Below, piece after piece: positions 41,687 through 51,347 of a stretch of 64,000 nucleotides of DNA. Positions within the stretch are counted from its first letter, which is position 1; each line of letters opens with the position of its first letter. The position numbers were made by a program, and so were the translations under genes. The stretch is from CBCYMI01 sp965183855. Lineage in GTDB: Bacteria > Pseudomonadota > Alphaproteobacteria > Caulobacterales > Maricaulaceae. Location of the stretch: contig CBCYMI010000003.1 in NCBI GenBank assembly GCA_965183855.1, positions 1 through 64,000 on the forward strand, read 5' to 3'. The notes under the pieces are model-generated. The model made no database searches. It saw only the letters and a program-made list of their open reading frames with translations, and had not been told where the DNA came from.

Positions 41687-41902
41687 ATGACTAATTCAAC
41701 AAGCAATTTACCTGATGGCGTTGAATCACAAGATCCGGTTCAAGATAGTCTAAACTATTTTCTTTACCAAGTAGGTGAAGGAGAAAATGTTTCCGATGCT
41801 TTTCATGATGCTGCTAATTGGTTTCTTGAAAGCCTAAATCCCAATCAGCAAGATCAAACTGATTCAAGCTCTGTTCAGAGTGACGATCCTACTATGGCAT
41901 AA
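41687..41902 (+). CDS. Small acidic protein of unknown function
   Basis: 71 aa, strongly acidic, with no Cys and no TM segment. It has a good RBS (GGAG ~12 nt before ATG 41687). A middle amphipathic stretch (SLNYFLYQVGEGENVSDAFH) is followed by a Gln/Asp/Ser-rich tail. Divergent from the BON-OmpA gene and convergent with the M14 gene. No family was recognised; the acidic tail and RBS argue for a real gene. Confidence 0.55.
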   Translation: MTNSTSNLPDGVESQDPVQDSLNYFLYQVGEGENVSDAFHDAANWFLESLNPNQQDQTDSSSVQSDDPTMA

Positions 41903-42008
41903 ATATAGCAGGTTATATCATTTAAAAGATGGGGGGAGTTTATTAAATCTAACCAAGAGGTCAGACACTTACAGGAATAAAAATCTGCATCCTGAAAATT
42001 ATGACCTC

Positions 42009-43043
42009 TTACGTTTTTTTCATAAATTGATTTAAGTCCATTTTAGACATTAAATACCCCAAACAATCCTGTCGAATGATTTGCTCATTTGAGGTCAACA
42101 TAGCAGGAATGATTTTTTGTTTTAAAATATAATTCTGATTTTCACAAGAAAAAAACTCATCTGTTATATCAATCCCTTGTTTATTGATCACATAGATTGA
42201 TTTTGAATGATGATTCCCTTTTGCCCAAAAATATCCTTCTGGAACAAGCTTAAAATTCATATTTTCCAGTTTTTTGCTAAACACAATATTTGCGATTTGA
42301 TCTTCTCCAAAAGCAATACTGGCTCGTTTATCTATTTCTATCCGTGCTAACGTCTTATAAATTTTTTGCTGTTCAGATAATTCTCCTTCAAGAGACCTTG
42401 AATTCAATGTTTTCAGGATAAAGGAAAACGCATAATGTATTCCTGGTTGGTATCCCGACTGACCACACTCAATGGTTACAGATGGGCATTGCTTTGAAAA
42501 AACAATTGATTGTGTTCCTGGTGGATATGTATAATAAACTGTTCTTGATGAGAAAAACTCTGCCAATTTTAAATGATCTTTTTTTAAATTATTAACACAT
42601 GCATATACTGGATTCTTGCCCGTATTATTATGAATATCGATATTTGCATAAAGATTAGAATCTTGTGCAGTCTTTATAACCTGACTTAAAACATCCCATT
42701 CCTTACAGTGATAATGACCATCCCAAATGCGATTAAAATCCACCTGATTTTCCAAATGCCTTACCCCTTTTTCACAAGCCCAAACATTCCCTATAAAAAT
42801 CAAAATATCTCTAAATGGCTGATTTTCTTTCAACCAATGTGCCAATTTCTTTAAAACATAAAAACTTGTTGTTTCATTTCCATGCAATAATGTAGACAGA
42901 AATACCGTTCCAGATTGTTTCCCTTTAATATGAATCAGTGCACTTTCTGGAAAAACTTTCCTAATATGGTTTAAATTAACCTTCAAAAAATCAACAGGAA
43001 AATGATCATAAATTTTCAAATTCATCCAGATTATACTTTCCAA
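42009..43043 (-). CDS. M14-type deacylase (succinylglutamate desuccinylase/aspartoacylase family)
   Basis: Zinc-dependent amidohydrolase (344 aa) of the AstE_AspA family, which removes acyl groups from amino acids. Zinc ligands are His54 and Glu57 in LLHGNETTS and a His in NIDIHNNTG; the catalytic Glu is in VTIECGQ. Its start overlaps the end of the GCS2-type gene by 13 nt, so translation is coupled and the two probably act on one molecule. The exact substrate is unknown. An internal ATG (43025) is a possible alternative start. Confidence 0.85.
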   Translation of the reverse strand: MESIIWMNLKIYDHFPVDFLKVNLNHIRKVFPESALIHIKGKQSGTVFLSTLLHGNETTSFYVLKKLAHWLKENQPFRDILIFIGNVWACEKGVRHLENQVDFNRIWDGHYHCKEWDVLSQVIKTAQDSNLYANIDIHNNTGKNPVYACVNNLKKDHLKLAEFFSSRTVYYTYPPGTQSIVFSKQCPSVTIECGQSGYQPGIHYAFSFILKTLNSRSLEGELSEQQKIYKTLARIEIDKRASIAFGEDQIANIVFSKKLENMNFKLVPEGYFWAKGNHHSKSIYVINKQGIDITDEFFSCENQNYILKQKIIPAMLTSNEQIIRQDCLGYLMSKMDLNQFMKKT

Positions 43044-44470
43044 TAGGAAACTGGCTTTTTAGAAGCCTGCCATTCAATATATGCTTTTGTCATTGCATGA
43101 AAGTCATTTCCATATTTTTTAATAAATGTTTTTTGCCAACAACTTCCTGTCTGGCCTGTTTTCGCACGATGACCTATCACTTCATCTAGATAATATCTGA
43201 CATCTTCTTTATCAAGCCCAACACAAATTAAAGCAGATTTTGCTTTTTGAATTAAATCATTCTGAATAATATCTTTTGCCAAAACAGTGTTTTGATTTTC
43301 CATTTGAAAGCGAGCATTCAACCCTCTTTGTGCGACTTTATAAAAATTTGAACGGATCATGGAATAGGAAGGATAATCACTAATTGTATGATATTCTGAG
43401 CTATAATATAGCACCAGCCCTAAGAAAAAAGCAAGATTAGCGACCATATCATCAATAGTTGGACCTGAGGGTAATGCACGAAGTTCAATCCTAACATGTG
43501 GGATATTTTGTTCTGAAAAACCAATAACAGGTCTATTCCATCTCCAAATGGTTCCATTATGCATTTTTAAATGTTCCAGCGCTTCTGGTTTGGTATCCAT
43601 AAGTTCTGGTAAAATAACAGGAAAATGTGTAAAATTTTCTAAAAATAACTCTAGAATAGAAGAACGAGCATAGCCAGAACCAAATGAGGCTTGTCCGACT
43701 TCCCAGCCATCATTGCATCTAAAAACAGCCAAACTAACAGATTGTTCAAAAACAGCAATTCGGGTTTCTTCCCATAAATCAAGTCCATTTACAAAGGGTG
43801 AGTTTCCACTTACAGCTAAAACAGGAGCAGAAGCAAGTTGAGCTGCATTATAAGCATTGGTAATTTGATCTATACTTGTTTTTAAATGTATTTGTAATGA
43901 AGTACAGATAGCTGCAAAAATCAAATTTTGAAGGGTTAGTCTCAAACAGACATTATCGCCATTAATATTTAATTCTGCAGGATGTTCTCGTAATTGCCTT
44001 AATCTATCATTCAAAGCCCTGTAACGATTAGAATCGGATATTACATCATACGTCATTAATTGATCATTCGCAGTAGGTGCAATTCCAATGAAGATGGTTT
44101 CAAGATCAAGTTCATGTGCATGAATTTGGCATTTATTCCATAAATGCGATAACATGGATTTTACCTGATCCAAAACATTCCCACTCAGTGCAAAAGGAGG
44201 GGTGTTCATTTCAAAATTAAATTTGGAAAGCTCGGGAACAATGAGTTCAGAATGAATTCTTTTGATTAAATCCTGATTCCTGGGAGTTATATTCATTTTT
44301 TTATCTAAAATCCATGCCTCTATTTCCAGACCAATAAAAGCCTGTGTCGAATGATCCATTACTCGATCATGAATATATTGTTTCAAAATCTTTGTTTCCT
44401 GATAAAGCCTTATCATAAATTCCTGTTCTGCGTCTTGATCAAAAGCAAGATGATTAATTTCCTTTCCCAT
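43031..44470 (-). CDS. GCS2-type carboxylate-amine ligase (glutamate-cysteine ligase family, COG2170-like)
   Basis: 479 aa ATP-grasp-like ligase of the glutamine-synthetase superfamily. The N-terminus has FIGLEIEAWILD and the metal-binding FEMNTPPFALSGN region; later come HPAELNINGDNVCLRL, VSGNSPFVNG and HVRIELRALPSGP, the usual active-site blocks. Members couple glutamate to an amine such as cysteine, but the COG2170-like group is not always a true glutathione enzyme. It is the first gene of a two-gene unit with the M14 deacylase. Confidence 0.83.
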   Translation of the reverse strand: MGKEINHLAFDQDAEQEFMIRLYQETKILKQYIHDRVMDHSTQAFIGLEIEAWILDKKMNITPRNQDLIKRIHSELIVPELSKFNFEMNTPPFALSGNVLDQVKSMLSHLWNKCQIHAHELDLETIFIGIAPTANDQLMTYDVISDSNRYRALNDRLRQLREHPAELNINGDNVCLRLTLQNLIFAAICTSLQIHLKTSIDQITNAYNAAQLASAPVLAVSGNSPFVNGLDLWEETRIAVFEQSVSLAVFRCNDGWEVGQASFGSGYARSSILELFLENFTHFPVILPELMDTKPEALEHLKMHNGTIWRWNRPVIGFSEQNIPHVRIELRALPSGPTIDDMVANLAFFLGLVLYYSSEYHTISDYPSYSMIRSNFYKVAQRGLNARFQMENQNTVLAKDIIQNDLIQKAKSALICVGLDKEDVRYYLDEVIGHRAKTGQTGSCWQKTFIKKYGNDFHAMTKAYIEWQASKKPVSYWKV

Positions 44471-44648
44471 AAAACCCCTTCCCTCTCCTCCAAACCAAAC
44501 ATATTAAAATATGTATATGTCTATATTCATTTTGCACTATATATAATCTTTATATATAAACAATATTATATATTGGTTTTTTCATCGCTATATAGGCAGA
44601 TTGAATAAAATCATTTCTGGTTTTGTTGAAAAAATAGGGTATTCAAGA

Positions 44649-45271
44649 ATGAAGTATTTTTTGATTTTCTATCAGACATTTCTATTTATTCTTGCTTGCT
44701 TATCAAGCACAGCTATACACGCTGAAAATACAAATGCTTCAACACAAAAAAGGATCAAGAAGCATTTAGGCAAATCTCACAAACCCTTTTTAAAACAATA
44801 GATGCCAATAATAATGGACTGCTTTCAAAGTCAGAAATTGATTTATATCGATCCTATATTTTTCTAGCAATGGATTATGATGAAAATAACGTTGTTGATC
44901 TAGAAGAATTTGTTGGTTTTGATCCTAGATATTCTAATTATGCCTAAAAAATAAACAAAAAAGAATATGTAATTGCCACTGTTAGTAAAATATTTCATCA
45001 ATGGGATCTAGATAAAAATGGAAGCTTAACAAAAAATGAGCATAAAAAAGCAATCTCGGTTGATTTTTCAAAAACGGATCAAAATCAGGATGGGTATTTG
45101 GATATTCATGAATATATGTTAGGATTTCCCTTATTAGAAGCAATTCAGAACATATATATCCTCTTAATCAAGACCAGAAAAAATAAACTTTTCAACCAGA
45201 TTATGTTCAGACCAAACTTAAAATGGGGTCATGCCTTTAAGAATAAATTATTAATCGAGCCTTATTATTAA
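44649..45271 (+). pseudogene. Secreted EF-hand protein, frameshifted and stopped
   Basis: ATG 44649 gives a signal peptide (MKYFLIFYQTFLFILACLSS). A shift in an A-run near 44745 breaks the frame; the next frame holds four EF-hand loops: DANNNGLLSKSE, DYDENNVVDLEE, DLDKNGSLTKNE and DQNQDGYLDIHE. An in-frame TAA (after YSNYA, ~44945) separates the first and second pairs. It was a periplasmic or secreted calcium-binding protein. Confidence 0.75.
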
Positions 45272-45406
45272 AAATATTGTTAGCATAATCCTTTAATAAA
45301 TAGAAATATTCTATATAAATCCATTTATGATTATAACGGCTCTGAAATATCGATTAATGCTTCCAAAACAGCCTGTTTACATTCAATCTTTTAATAAAGG
45401 ATAGAA

Positions 45407-45920
45407 ATGTCAGACACAAATAAAAAATACATTCAAAATCATTGAAACCAAAGCCAAACGAATACTTGCCAAAACACAGATTCCAAGTGCAGATTTTACA
45501 ATTAATCCCTATACAGGCTGTCAATTTGCTTGCCAATATTGTTTTGCAAGATTTATGGGAAGATTTATAGGAAAGCCTATAGAAAATTGGAGGAATTATG
45601 TTTATATTAAAACCAATGCTATCGAGCTTATTAAAACAGAACTCAATACATTGTTTTCAAAAATAGCAGACTTAGGCACAATAGATGTTAAAGTTGAATA
45701 TCTTAATCTCTCGCCATATATCTTAAAAAGAATGAAAAATTTTATCAAACATGAACCAAAGCAGATGCAATCTGCTTATCAAACATCTCAGTTGAAATCC
45801 TACCAGGATGAAACTAAAAATATGGTTGATCAAATGCTTGAGAAATACGGATTTAATTTACGTTTTGGAAAGATTATCCATCATACTGGAAAACAATATC
45901 TGACTGGAAAATCAGGTTAG
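45407..45920 (+). pseudogene. Radical SAM protein remnant (SPL/Rv2578c-like), internal deletion
   Basis: A short start (MSDTNKKYIQ) is separated by a frameshift from IIETKAKRILAKTQIPSADF and TINPYTGCQFACQYCFARF, which holds the CX3CX2C iron-sulfur motif. After KTELNTLFSKIADLG the sequence jumps to a C-terminal piece (YILKRMKNFI onward). The barrel core that should lie between is missing. Family: radical SAM proteins related to spore photoproduct lyase. It is not functional. Confidence 0.75.
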
Positions 45921-46099
45921 ATTTTGAATTTACTCAATGCATAAGTTCAAATTTGAAAACAAAAAACATTCTATTTATAAAAAAACTAACTAAAATCTTT
46001 CTATCCCCCAAAAAACCCTGAAATTTTCTTATTTAATTATTCAAGTTCACTTGATGAAAATAATAAGAAAATTTCAAGTTTTCCGAGAAATATAAAATT

Positions 46100-47803
46100 C
46101 TATTCAATTACCTTAAATCCATAACGGAACACACCTGATGCTTTCGAAGACAATGCACCATTATTCCCTGTTGCAAGTTTCCCTCCTGGATTATCAGGGT
46201 CATCTTCATTCTTAAAAATATGCTTTAAAATAAAATTAACACGCTGATTTTGTACACTATATGTTGCACCATCAATTCTATTATTTGCTTCATCTGTTGC
46301 AATAATAAAATCAGATTCAGAATTACATGGATGATTGGTTGAAATACAATACTGGATGCTTTCTCTGATATATTCCAAATGGTTTGTATTTAATAAGTCT
46401 TGTCTGATTTTTACTGATTGTGGAACAAATTCATGCGTTGTTGCATTTTTAAAAACGATCTCACTAACAAAACATTTTCCAACCATCGTATTAATTATCT
46501 CATTATGGTTTGGATCAATTTGTGCAGGCTTTGGATTATTAAGTATCCCATTACAATCTGAATCTGGATATATATTATACGCAATATTTACCTCTGGTTT
46601 AACAATGGAATACATAACACTATGTACTAGATTATCTGTTTTATGCTCCCCATCAAGTTCAAATTTTAACGTTGTATTTGAAGCATTACTATCTGGTGAA
46701 GTAACATTAGATATCAATTCGATATATTCTCCAGCCTCCAAATCCAATGTAATTGAACCATTCGTGCCATCATAAATCACTTCTCTATTTTCTGTTACCA
46801 GATTATTATCTTTAAAAACTGAAATATTACCACCTAAATCTGAAATAAGGGCATTTTTAGATTTTTCTTTAATAGATTTTATCCATTGACTATTAAATAC
46901 ATGATCATCTGTAAAAAAAGAAAATTCTGTTCTTAAACTTCCTGTATTTTGAATTTTAATTCCGATAGAAGATGTATAGTTTTTTATAACTAAAATTTCT
47001 GTTTCAACTGGCGTATAATTAATACTTATATTTCGATCTGTGGTAGTGTTCAAAGGCACAAAACCTGGTATGCCTTTATAGTGAGGTGTCCTATCTGGAA
47101 ATGTACGATCCTGATTATAATAAACAATATTAAATCGATTGGGAATTCCGTCTTTATTTACAAATTTTTCTATGATATAAGTAATTTCATAATGAATTGT
47201 AATTTTTTCATTCGGCTTGATTTCACCTATGATACCATAATACCCATTATATACTACCGTATCTGGAGATAAATTTGCATCTCCATTAAAGTCCATATTT
47301 AACCCTTGCTCATATCCTTGCTCATTAAGAATGCCATTTGCATTTAAATCTGCCATAGTATATACATCCTTGCCATATAAACCATTATGACCTGAAAGGT
47401 TTGCACTCATTGTACCTTCATTAAGAATACCCATCTGAACCCATCGAATATCCTTAGATGGATCACTTGATGGTTGAGATCTTTGAATACCTGAATTCCC
47501 GTCATCATAACTTGCAGTTCCATAGATTCCATCAATCGCACCAGAATCCCCGATCACACCATCAAAAAATAAAACATCATGTGCACTAATATTTCCGTGA
47601 TTTTCAATCGTTGCAACATATCTAATTTTTTTTGCATCTTTTCCTGCGTGCGTAATAATATTTGGATCTAAAGAAGGAGCAACCCTAATTTCTAAATTTG
47701 ATTGCTGCGCAAAGAGATTGACTGAACTTAATATGTTTAAACATCCAATACATAAAATGAATGATAAAAGCACACCTATTTTTCTAAACATAACTAAAAA
47801 CAT
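46100..47803 (-). CDS. Secreted DUF11-like repeat protein
   Basis: 567 aa with an N-terminal signal peptide (to ~32; an alternative start ATG 47791 makes it shorter). The mature part begins with a DUF11/conserved-repeat-like beta domain (IRYVATIENHGNISAHDVLF). Two Ca-binding-like loops (DLNANGILNEQGYE, DFNGDANLSPDT) follow. More beta-rich repeats fill the C-terminus. No anchor is visible, so it is periplasmic or exported, perhaps as an S-layer or adhesin-like protein. ORF is intact, unlike many neighbours. Confidence 0.65.
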   Translation of the reverse strand: MFLVMFRKIGVLLSFILCIGCLNILSSVNLFAQQSNLEIRVAPSLDPNIITHAGKDAKKIRYVATIENHGNISAHDVLFFDGVIGDSGAIDGIYGTASYDDGNSGIQRSQPSSDPSKDIRWVQMGILNEGTMSANLSGHNGLYGKDVYTMADLNANGILNEQGYEQGLNMDFNGDANLSPDTVVYNGYYGIIGEIKPNEKITIHYEITYIIEKFVNKDGIPNRFNIVYYNQDRTFPDRTPHYKGIPGFVPLNTTTDRNISINYTPVETEILVIKNYTSSIGIKIQNTGSLRTEFSFFTDDHVFNSQWIKSIKEKSKNALISDLGGNISVFKDNNLVTENREVIYDGTNGSITLDLEAGEYIELISNVTSPDSNASNTTLKFELDGEHKTDNLVHSVMYSIVKPEVNIAYNIYPDSDCNGILNNPKPAQIDPNHNEIINTMVGKCFVSEIVFKNATTHEFVPQSVKIRQDLLNTNHLEYIRESIQYCISTNHPCNSESDFIIATDEANNRIDGATYSVQNQRVNFILKHIFKNEDDPDNPGGKLATGNNGALSSKASGVFRYGFKVIE

Positions 47804-48009
47804 GAATTTACCCTAATTTATTATAAATAAAACAATTATTAAAAGTGTATTTTAAAATATATTTTCTAAACATTTTCTAATTTAATTGATAACTTTTTAT
47901 TAAAAAGCGTGCAATTGGTAAAAAAACATCTGTATTTTTTATAAAAATAACCAAATTTAATATTTCAGACTCGTTTTTAAGTGAAAAAATATAATAATAT
48001 GAATATGTA

Positions 48010-48201
48010 TTAGGCGATTTTAAAGTCAGATTTACCTTTAAAGCGATACAATATATTGAAGTAAGGAAAAATAAACCCTGTTATCAATATATTAAATATA
48101 TCCTCAAAAAAATTAACTCAGGTGATCTTTTAAAAGATATGCGTTTAATAACTGGAAAAATTACGGATAAAAAATTAGCTCAAACAGAGCCTCTATCATA
48201 A
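48010..48201 (+). pseudogene. Fragment, perhaps of a GTA/phage tail-assembly protein
   Basis: A 64-codon open stretch without a start codon: LGDFKVRFTFKAIQYIEVRK, then INSGDLLKDMRLITGKI, then stop. The pattern (basic beta strand, FxAIxxIE, then a GD-LxDM/LxxI helix) faintly resembles GTA-gp10-like tail chaperones. No other phage genes surround it, so it can only be called a possible remnant. Confidence 0.3.
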
Positions 48202-48599
48202 ATAGTTTTTCTATGATTCCGATTAGATTTCTGTCTATAAAAACCAATATCATCTACTAAAAAATCAGAATCCTACTCAATCATTATCATGAATTAAGAA
48301 ATTAGTTTGAGTTAACAGAACATAAACTGGTTATGGTTTAACAAAGAAATAAAAATAATACATATGACAAACAGAGAACACAAGATAATAGACTAATAAT
48401 CGAATTGCTTTTTGAAATCTAAAAAAATATATCCTTACAGAACTTCAAAAACAGATTTTGAATTATAATAAAAAGGAAGGTTAAATATATAAATAAAGAG
48501 AGAAAAAATTATGATTTTTTTATTTTTAAATAGTAGTCAACCAATATTATGAATGAAAATCAGACTTATTATCCAAAGCAAGCCTAAGAGCTTTCGTAG

Positions 48600-48944
48600 A
48601 TAACATGTTTAATAACACCATGGTTTGAGTATTTTAGGTGCTGTTTGGATGTTTGATAGTGAAATCTAAACTCACATTCTTCCAAAAATAGAAGGAATTA
48701 TTTTTGAGATCTTCATTATATTTTCTAAGCGAGATATTTTCTAACAACTCTTTTAGCTTGTGATCCGAAATTCTCACTCTCGTTTATATGAGGATGTTTT
48801 TCGATATTTTATATGGAGATTTTTTTCGACATTGTAAGAGTTATGATTCATTTGACAATAGTGAAATTCCACAACATCCAAGGTATTATAGCTTCTTATA
48901 ATAGAAGCAGATAAACAATATTATTCGGAGATAATCTAGTAGAT
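48600..48944 (-). mobile_element. Further IS1595-type C-terminal remnant next to copy C
   Basis: Downstream of copy C on the minus strand, pieces such as HINESENFGSQAKRVVRKY and FLLFLEECEFRFHYQ match the C-terminal end of IS1595-family transposases (HINGIENFWNQAKR, ECEFRFN). Sequence differs from copies C and D, so it is from another element or insertion event. Confidence 0.6.
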
Positions 48945-49745
48945 AAAATGGTTTTTTCCATTTTTTAAGCATACTCACTTGCTCATTTGAATGTCCAGAG
49001 TTAGACTTAAAATTCATACTTTTTCAAGAATAAGTGTTCAAAAACAAGTAAACGTTTTCTTTTGGAATACTATTATATTTGCGCGTAACTCGTGCTTTGC
49101 TTGATTTAAGAAACTCTTAATCTCATTAATATGGTTTTTCTTATCAGAAAATCATTGACTATGATTGATCTGATAATAGTGAAATACCAACACATCCAAT
49201 TCGTTATATGTTTGTGGGCTATCCGTATACATAAAAATCTGGTAGACATTTAATCTTTATAACAAGAATAAAGTGTATTGTTGAAAGTATCTGCAATTAT
49301 TTTTGTATAGATTTTCTACCAGGATTTAACAAATTAAATACAGCCTATCTTGATGGAATAATTGCTCTTGTATAGATTGCTTTATCATATTTTAGTAAGT
49401 TAAAAATGGCTAGTTTTCTTGCCATTTTTCTTACCATTCCTTTGCCCAGACTCCCTTTGGAATTATAAAACTCTCTTGAAACGGATTGTCGTTTTCCTGT
49501 CGCTCCTTTGCTAAGATTCCCTTTGTGAGTTCTCACCAAAATAAGATTCATCACCCTTTATCTTATTAGAAACAAGACGTTCATCTTGAAGTCCAAAAAC
49601 GATGAGTTCTCAAATTTTATAGTAAAAAAGTGTCGCCGAACGATGATTTATTCTTGCCAAATCATATCTGGTTTTTGCCGTTATTTCAGCAATAAACACC
49701 TCAACTAAGCTTATAAATACTTCATGCACAACGCTTTCTGGGTAT
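48945..49745 (-). mobile_element. Decayed IS1595-family element, copy C
   Basis: The minus strand reads AEITAKTRYDLARINHRSAT, then LVSNKIKGDESYFG (first catalytic Asp-Glu), then SKGSLGKGMVRKMARKLAIF and NLLKYDKAIYTRAIIPS, and later INHS- and NYIN-type remnants in broken frames. It is nearly the same as copy D (51770-52565) on the opposite strand. Many shifts and stops make it dead. Confidence 0.8.
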
Positions 49746-50100
49746 ATGATAAACCTAGATTATCCAGTTCAGCTCTATTATTTTTTGCTGAATGATTAGC
49801 ATTCATGTCTTGCTTTTAGTGTCTGTAAACAGTTTTTGCGTGGATTTTCTCCTTGCGTTTGAACATACCAAATATAATTGTTTTTCCTGCCTTGCAACAT
49901 TTATCATCCACTCCTTTTCTCATACCAGAAAAAAAACGCATCCAAGCTTTTATTACCTGCAAATATTTATCAATATATCAATCAAGATAACCCAGCTATT
50001 ACTTGACTTATTTTACTGTAAAATAGTGTCTCTTGAATGCCCCATTTATAACAGAACGAGACTATAATTTTAACTCAAAGGGTCAATATTTGTGTTTTCC
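49746..50100 (-). mobile_element. Third IS1595-like remnant upstream of copy C
   Basis: The minus strand reads FFSGMRKGVDDKCCKAGKTI then IFGMFKRKEKIHAKTV, matching the ESYFGGxRKGxRGRGAAGKxxVFGxLKR region of IS1595-type transposases. It is more diverged than copies C and D. It is adjacent to copy C, giving a cluster of relics 48.6-50.1 kb. Confidence 0.6.
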
Positions 50101-50192
50101 AGATAATTTATAATGGAATATTTCATAGATGTAATTTCATAGATAAACCCTAACATATAAGCTTATCTATGACAGACTTAATTCTATTTTAT

Positions 50193-50224
50193 AAAAAAAA
50201 TGGCTCCTAATTATGGAGCCATTT
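50193..50224 (-). terminator. Rho-independent terminator of the ompA-family gene
   Basis: On the minus strand: 10-bp stem AAATGGCTCC/GGAGCCATTT with a 7-nt loop, the stem running straight into a run of eight T. It begins about 35 nt after the OmpA stop codon. The clearest intrinsic terminator in the window. Confidence 0.93.
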
Positions 50225-50258
50225 CTAAATATTTGAAGAATTTCTTTCAGTTCAATTA

Positions 50259-51347
50259 CTACTGAACGTCAATAATTACTTCAGAACGTCTATTTAACGG
50301 TTCACGAATACCATCACCAGTTTTAACAGCAGGGTCATTTTCACCATATCCCTTAATACTGATCATGCTTGCAGGAACACCAATTTTGATTAACTCATCA
50401 CGAACAATTTTTGCCCTGCGATCAGATAATTTATAATTGTACGCTTTTGCACCAGATGTATCTGTATATCCAGATACTTTAACATTCACAACGGAACATT
50501 TACTTGCTTCTGAAGCAGCAGAATAAATTGTATCCTTAGCCTGCTGTGTCAAACTAGACTTATCCCATGCAAAATACACCAAGAAAGCAACATTCTCACA
50601 CACTGGCGCAGGTGGCGGCGGTGGTGGCGGTGGCGGTGGCGGTGGTGGAGGTGGCGGTGGTGGCGGAGGTGGTGGTGGCGGAGGTGGTGGCGGAGGTGGT
50701 GGAGGTGGTGGAGGTGGTGGCGGAGGCGCCGCAAACTGCCATCTCAGACCTGCAAATCCATCATGCGTTGTATAATCATCTAATTTATATGTACGATTAT
50801 CACCTGTAAATTCGTTTTTAAGAGTGTTAAAATAACGATATTGGAGGTCAAATGTTAAGCGTTTTGTAAGCTTAATTCCAAGACCTGCGATTAACTGCCA
50901 AGCCAAAGCATTATCATTATCTTTTAAAGCAATACCTTTATTAAAAAAAGAACCATATTGCTTTGCATATCCAATACCAGCGCCTAAATAAGGCTTTAAA
51001 CGACCATTATGATTAAAATCATAAATTGTATTAAGCAATGCAGACCATGAGCCAATCTTTGAATATGTATTATCTAGATTGCTTAAGCGTCCTGTATCAT
51101 TCCAGCGTTGTGTTAAATCTAGTTCTGTTCTCCAGCCATTACTAAATCCATATCCTAATCCTACGGATCCACGATAATCTGGCTTGCTCTGAATTTTGTA
51201 TTTCCCATCGCTTGTTTTGATATCCATGTCTTCTGTTGTACCATAGCCAACATTACCACGAACATACCAACCCTTTTCTGCAGATGCAATAGTCGGAACA
51301 ATCATCAGAGCTCCTGCAGCTACTGCTAAAAGAAGCCTATATTTCAT
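50259..51347 (-). CDS. OmpA-family outer-membrane protein with 39-proline linker
   Basis: Major outer-membrane beta-barrel linked to peptidoglycan. ATG 51347 is chosen: GGAGG at 51354-51358 lies 6 nt upstream, and MKYRLLLAVAAGALM is a clean signal peptide ending ASA. The N-terminal 8-strand barrel (~22-205) ends in LRWQF. A run of 39 prolines (50610-50726) follows, then the C-terminal OmpA domain with VNVKVSGYTDTSGAKAYNYK and the peptidoglycan Asp/Arg pattern (SDRRAKIV, then LNRRSEVIIDV). The gene is bracketed by inverted IS1595 relics and has its own terminator. It is probably highly expressed. Confidence 0.95.
   Translation of the reverse strand: MKYRLLLAVAAGALMIVPTIASAEKGWYVRGNVGYGTTEDMDIKTSDGKYKIQSKPDYRGSVGLGYGFSNGWRTELDLTQRWNDTGRLSNLDNTYSKIGSWSALLNTIYDFNHNGRLKPYLGAGIGYAKQYGSFFNKGIALKDNDNALAWQLIAGLGIKLTKRLTFDLQYRYFNTLKNEFTGDNRTYKLDDYTTHDGFAGLRWQFAAPPPPPPPPPPPPPPPPPPPPPPPPPPPPPPPPPPPPPPPAPVCENVAFLVYFAWDKSSLTQQAKDTIYSAASEASKCSVVNVKVSGYTDTSGAKAYNYKLSDRRAKIVRDELIKIGVPASMISIKGYGENDPAVKTGDGIREPLNRRSEVIIDVQ
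50610..50726 (-). repeat. CCN triplet tract (39 Pro codons) in the OmpA gene
   Basis: 117 bp of consecutive proline codons on the minus strand, mostly CCA/CCG/CCT/CCC in mixed order. Because codons are mixed rather than one pure triplet, slippage would be limited but still possible in multiples of three. Confidence 0.95.

Noticed and set aside
50567..50809. Plus-strand 80-codon Val/Ala-rich ORF opposite the OmpA gene
   Set aside because: It is the complement of the proline-codon tract; composition is an artefact of CCN repeats.
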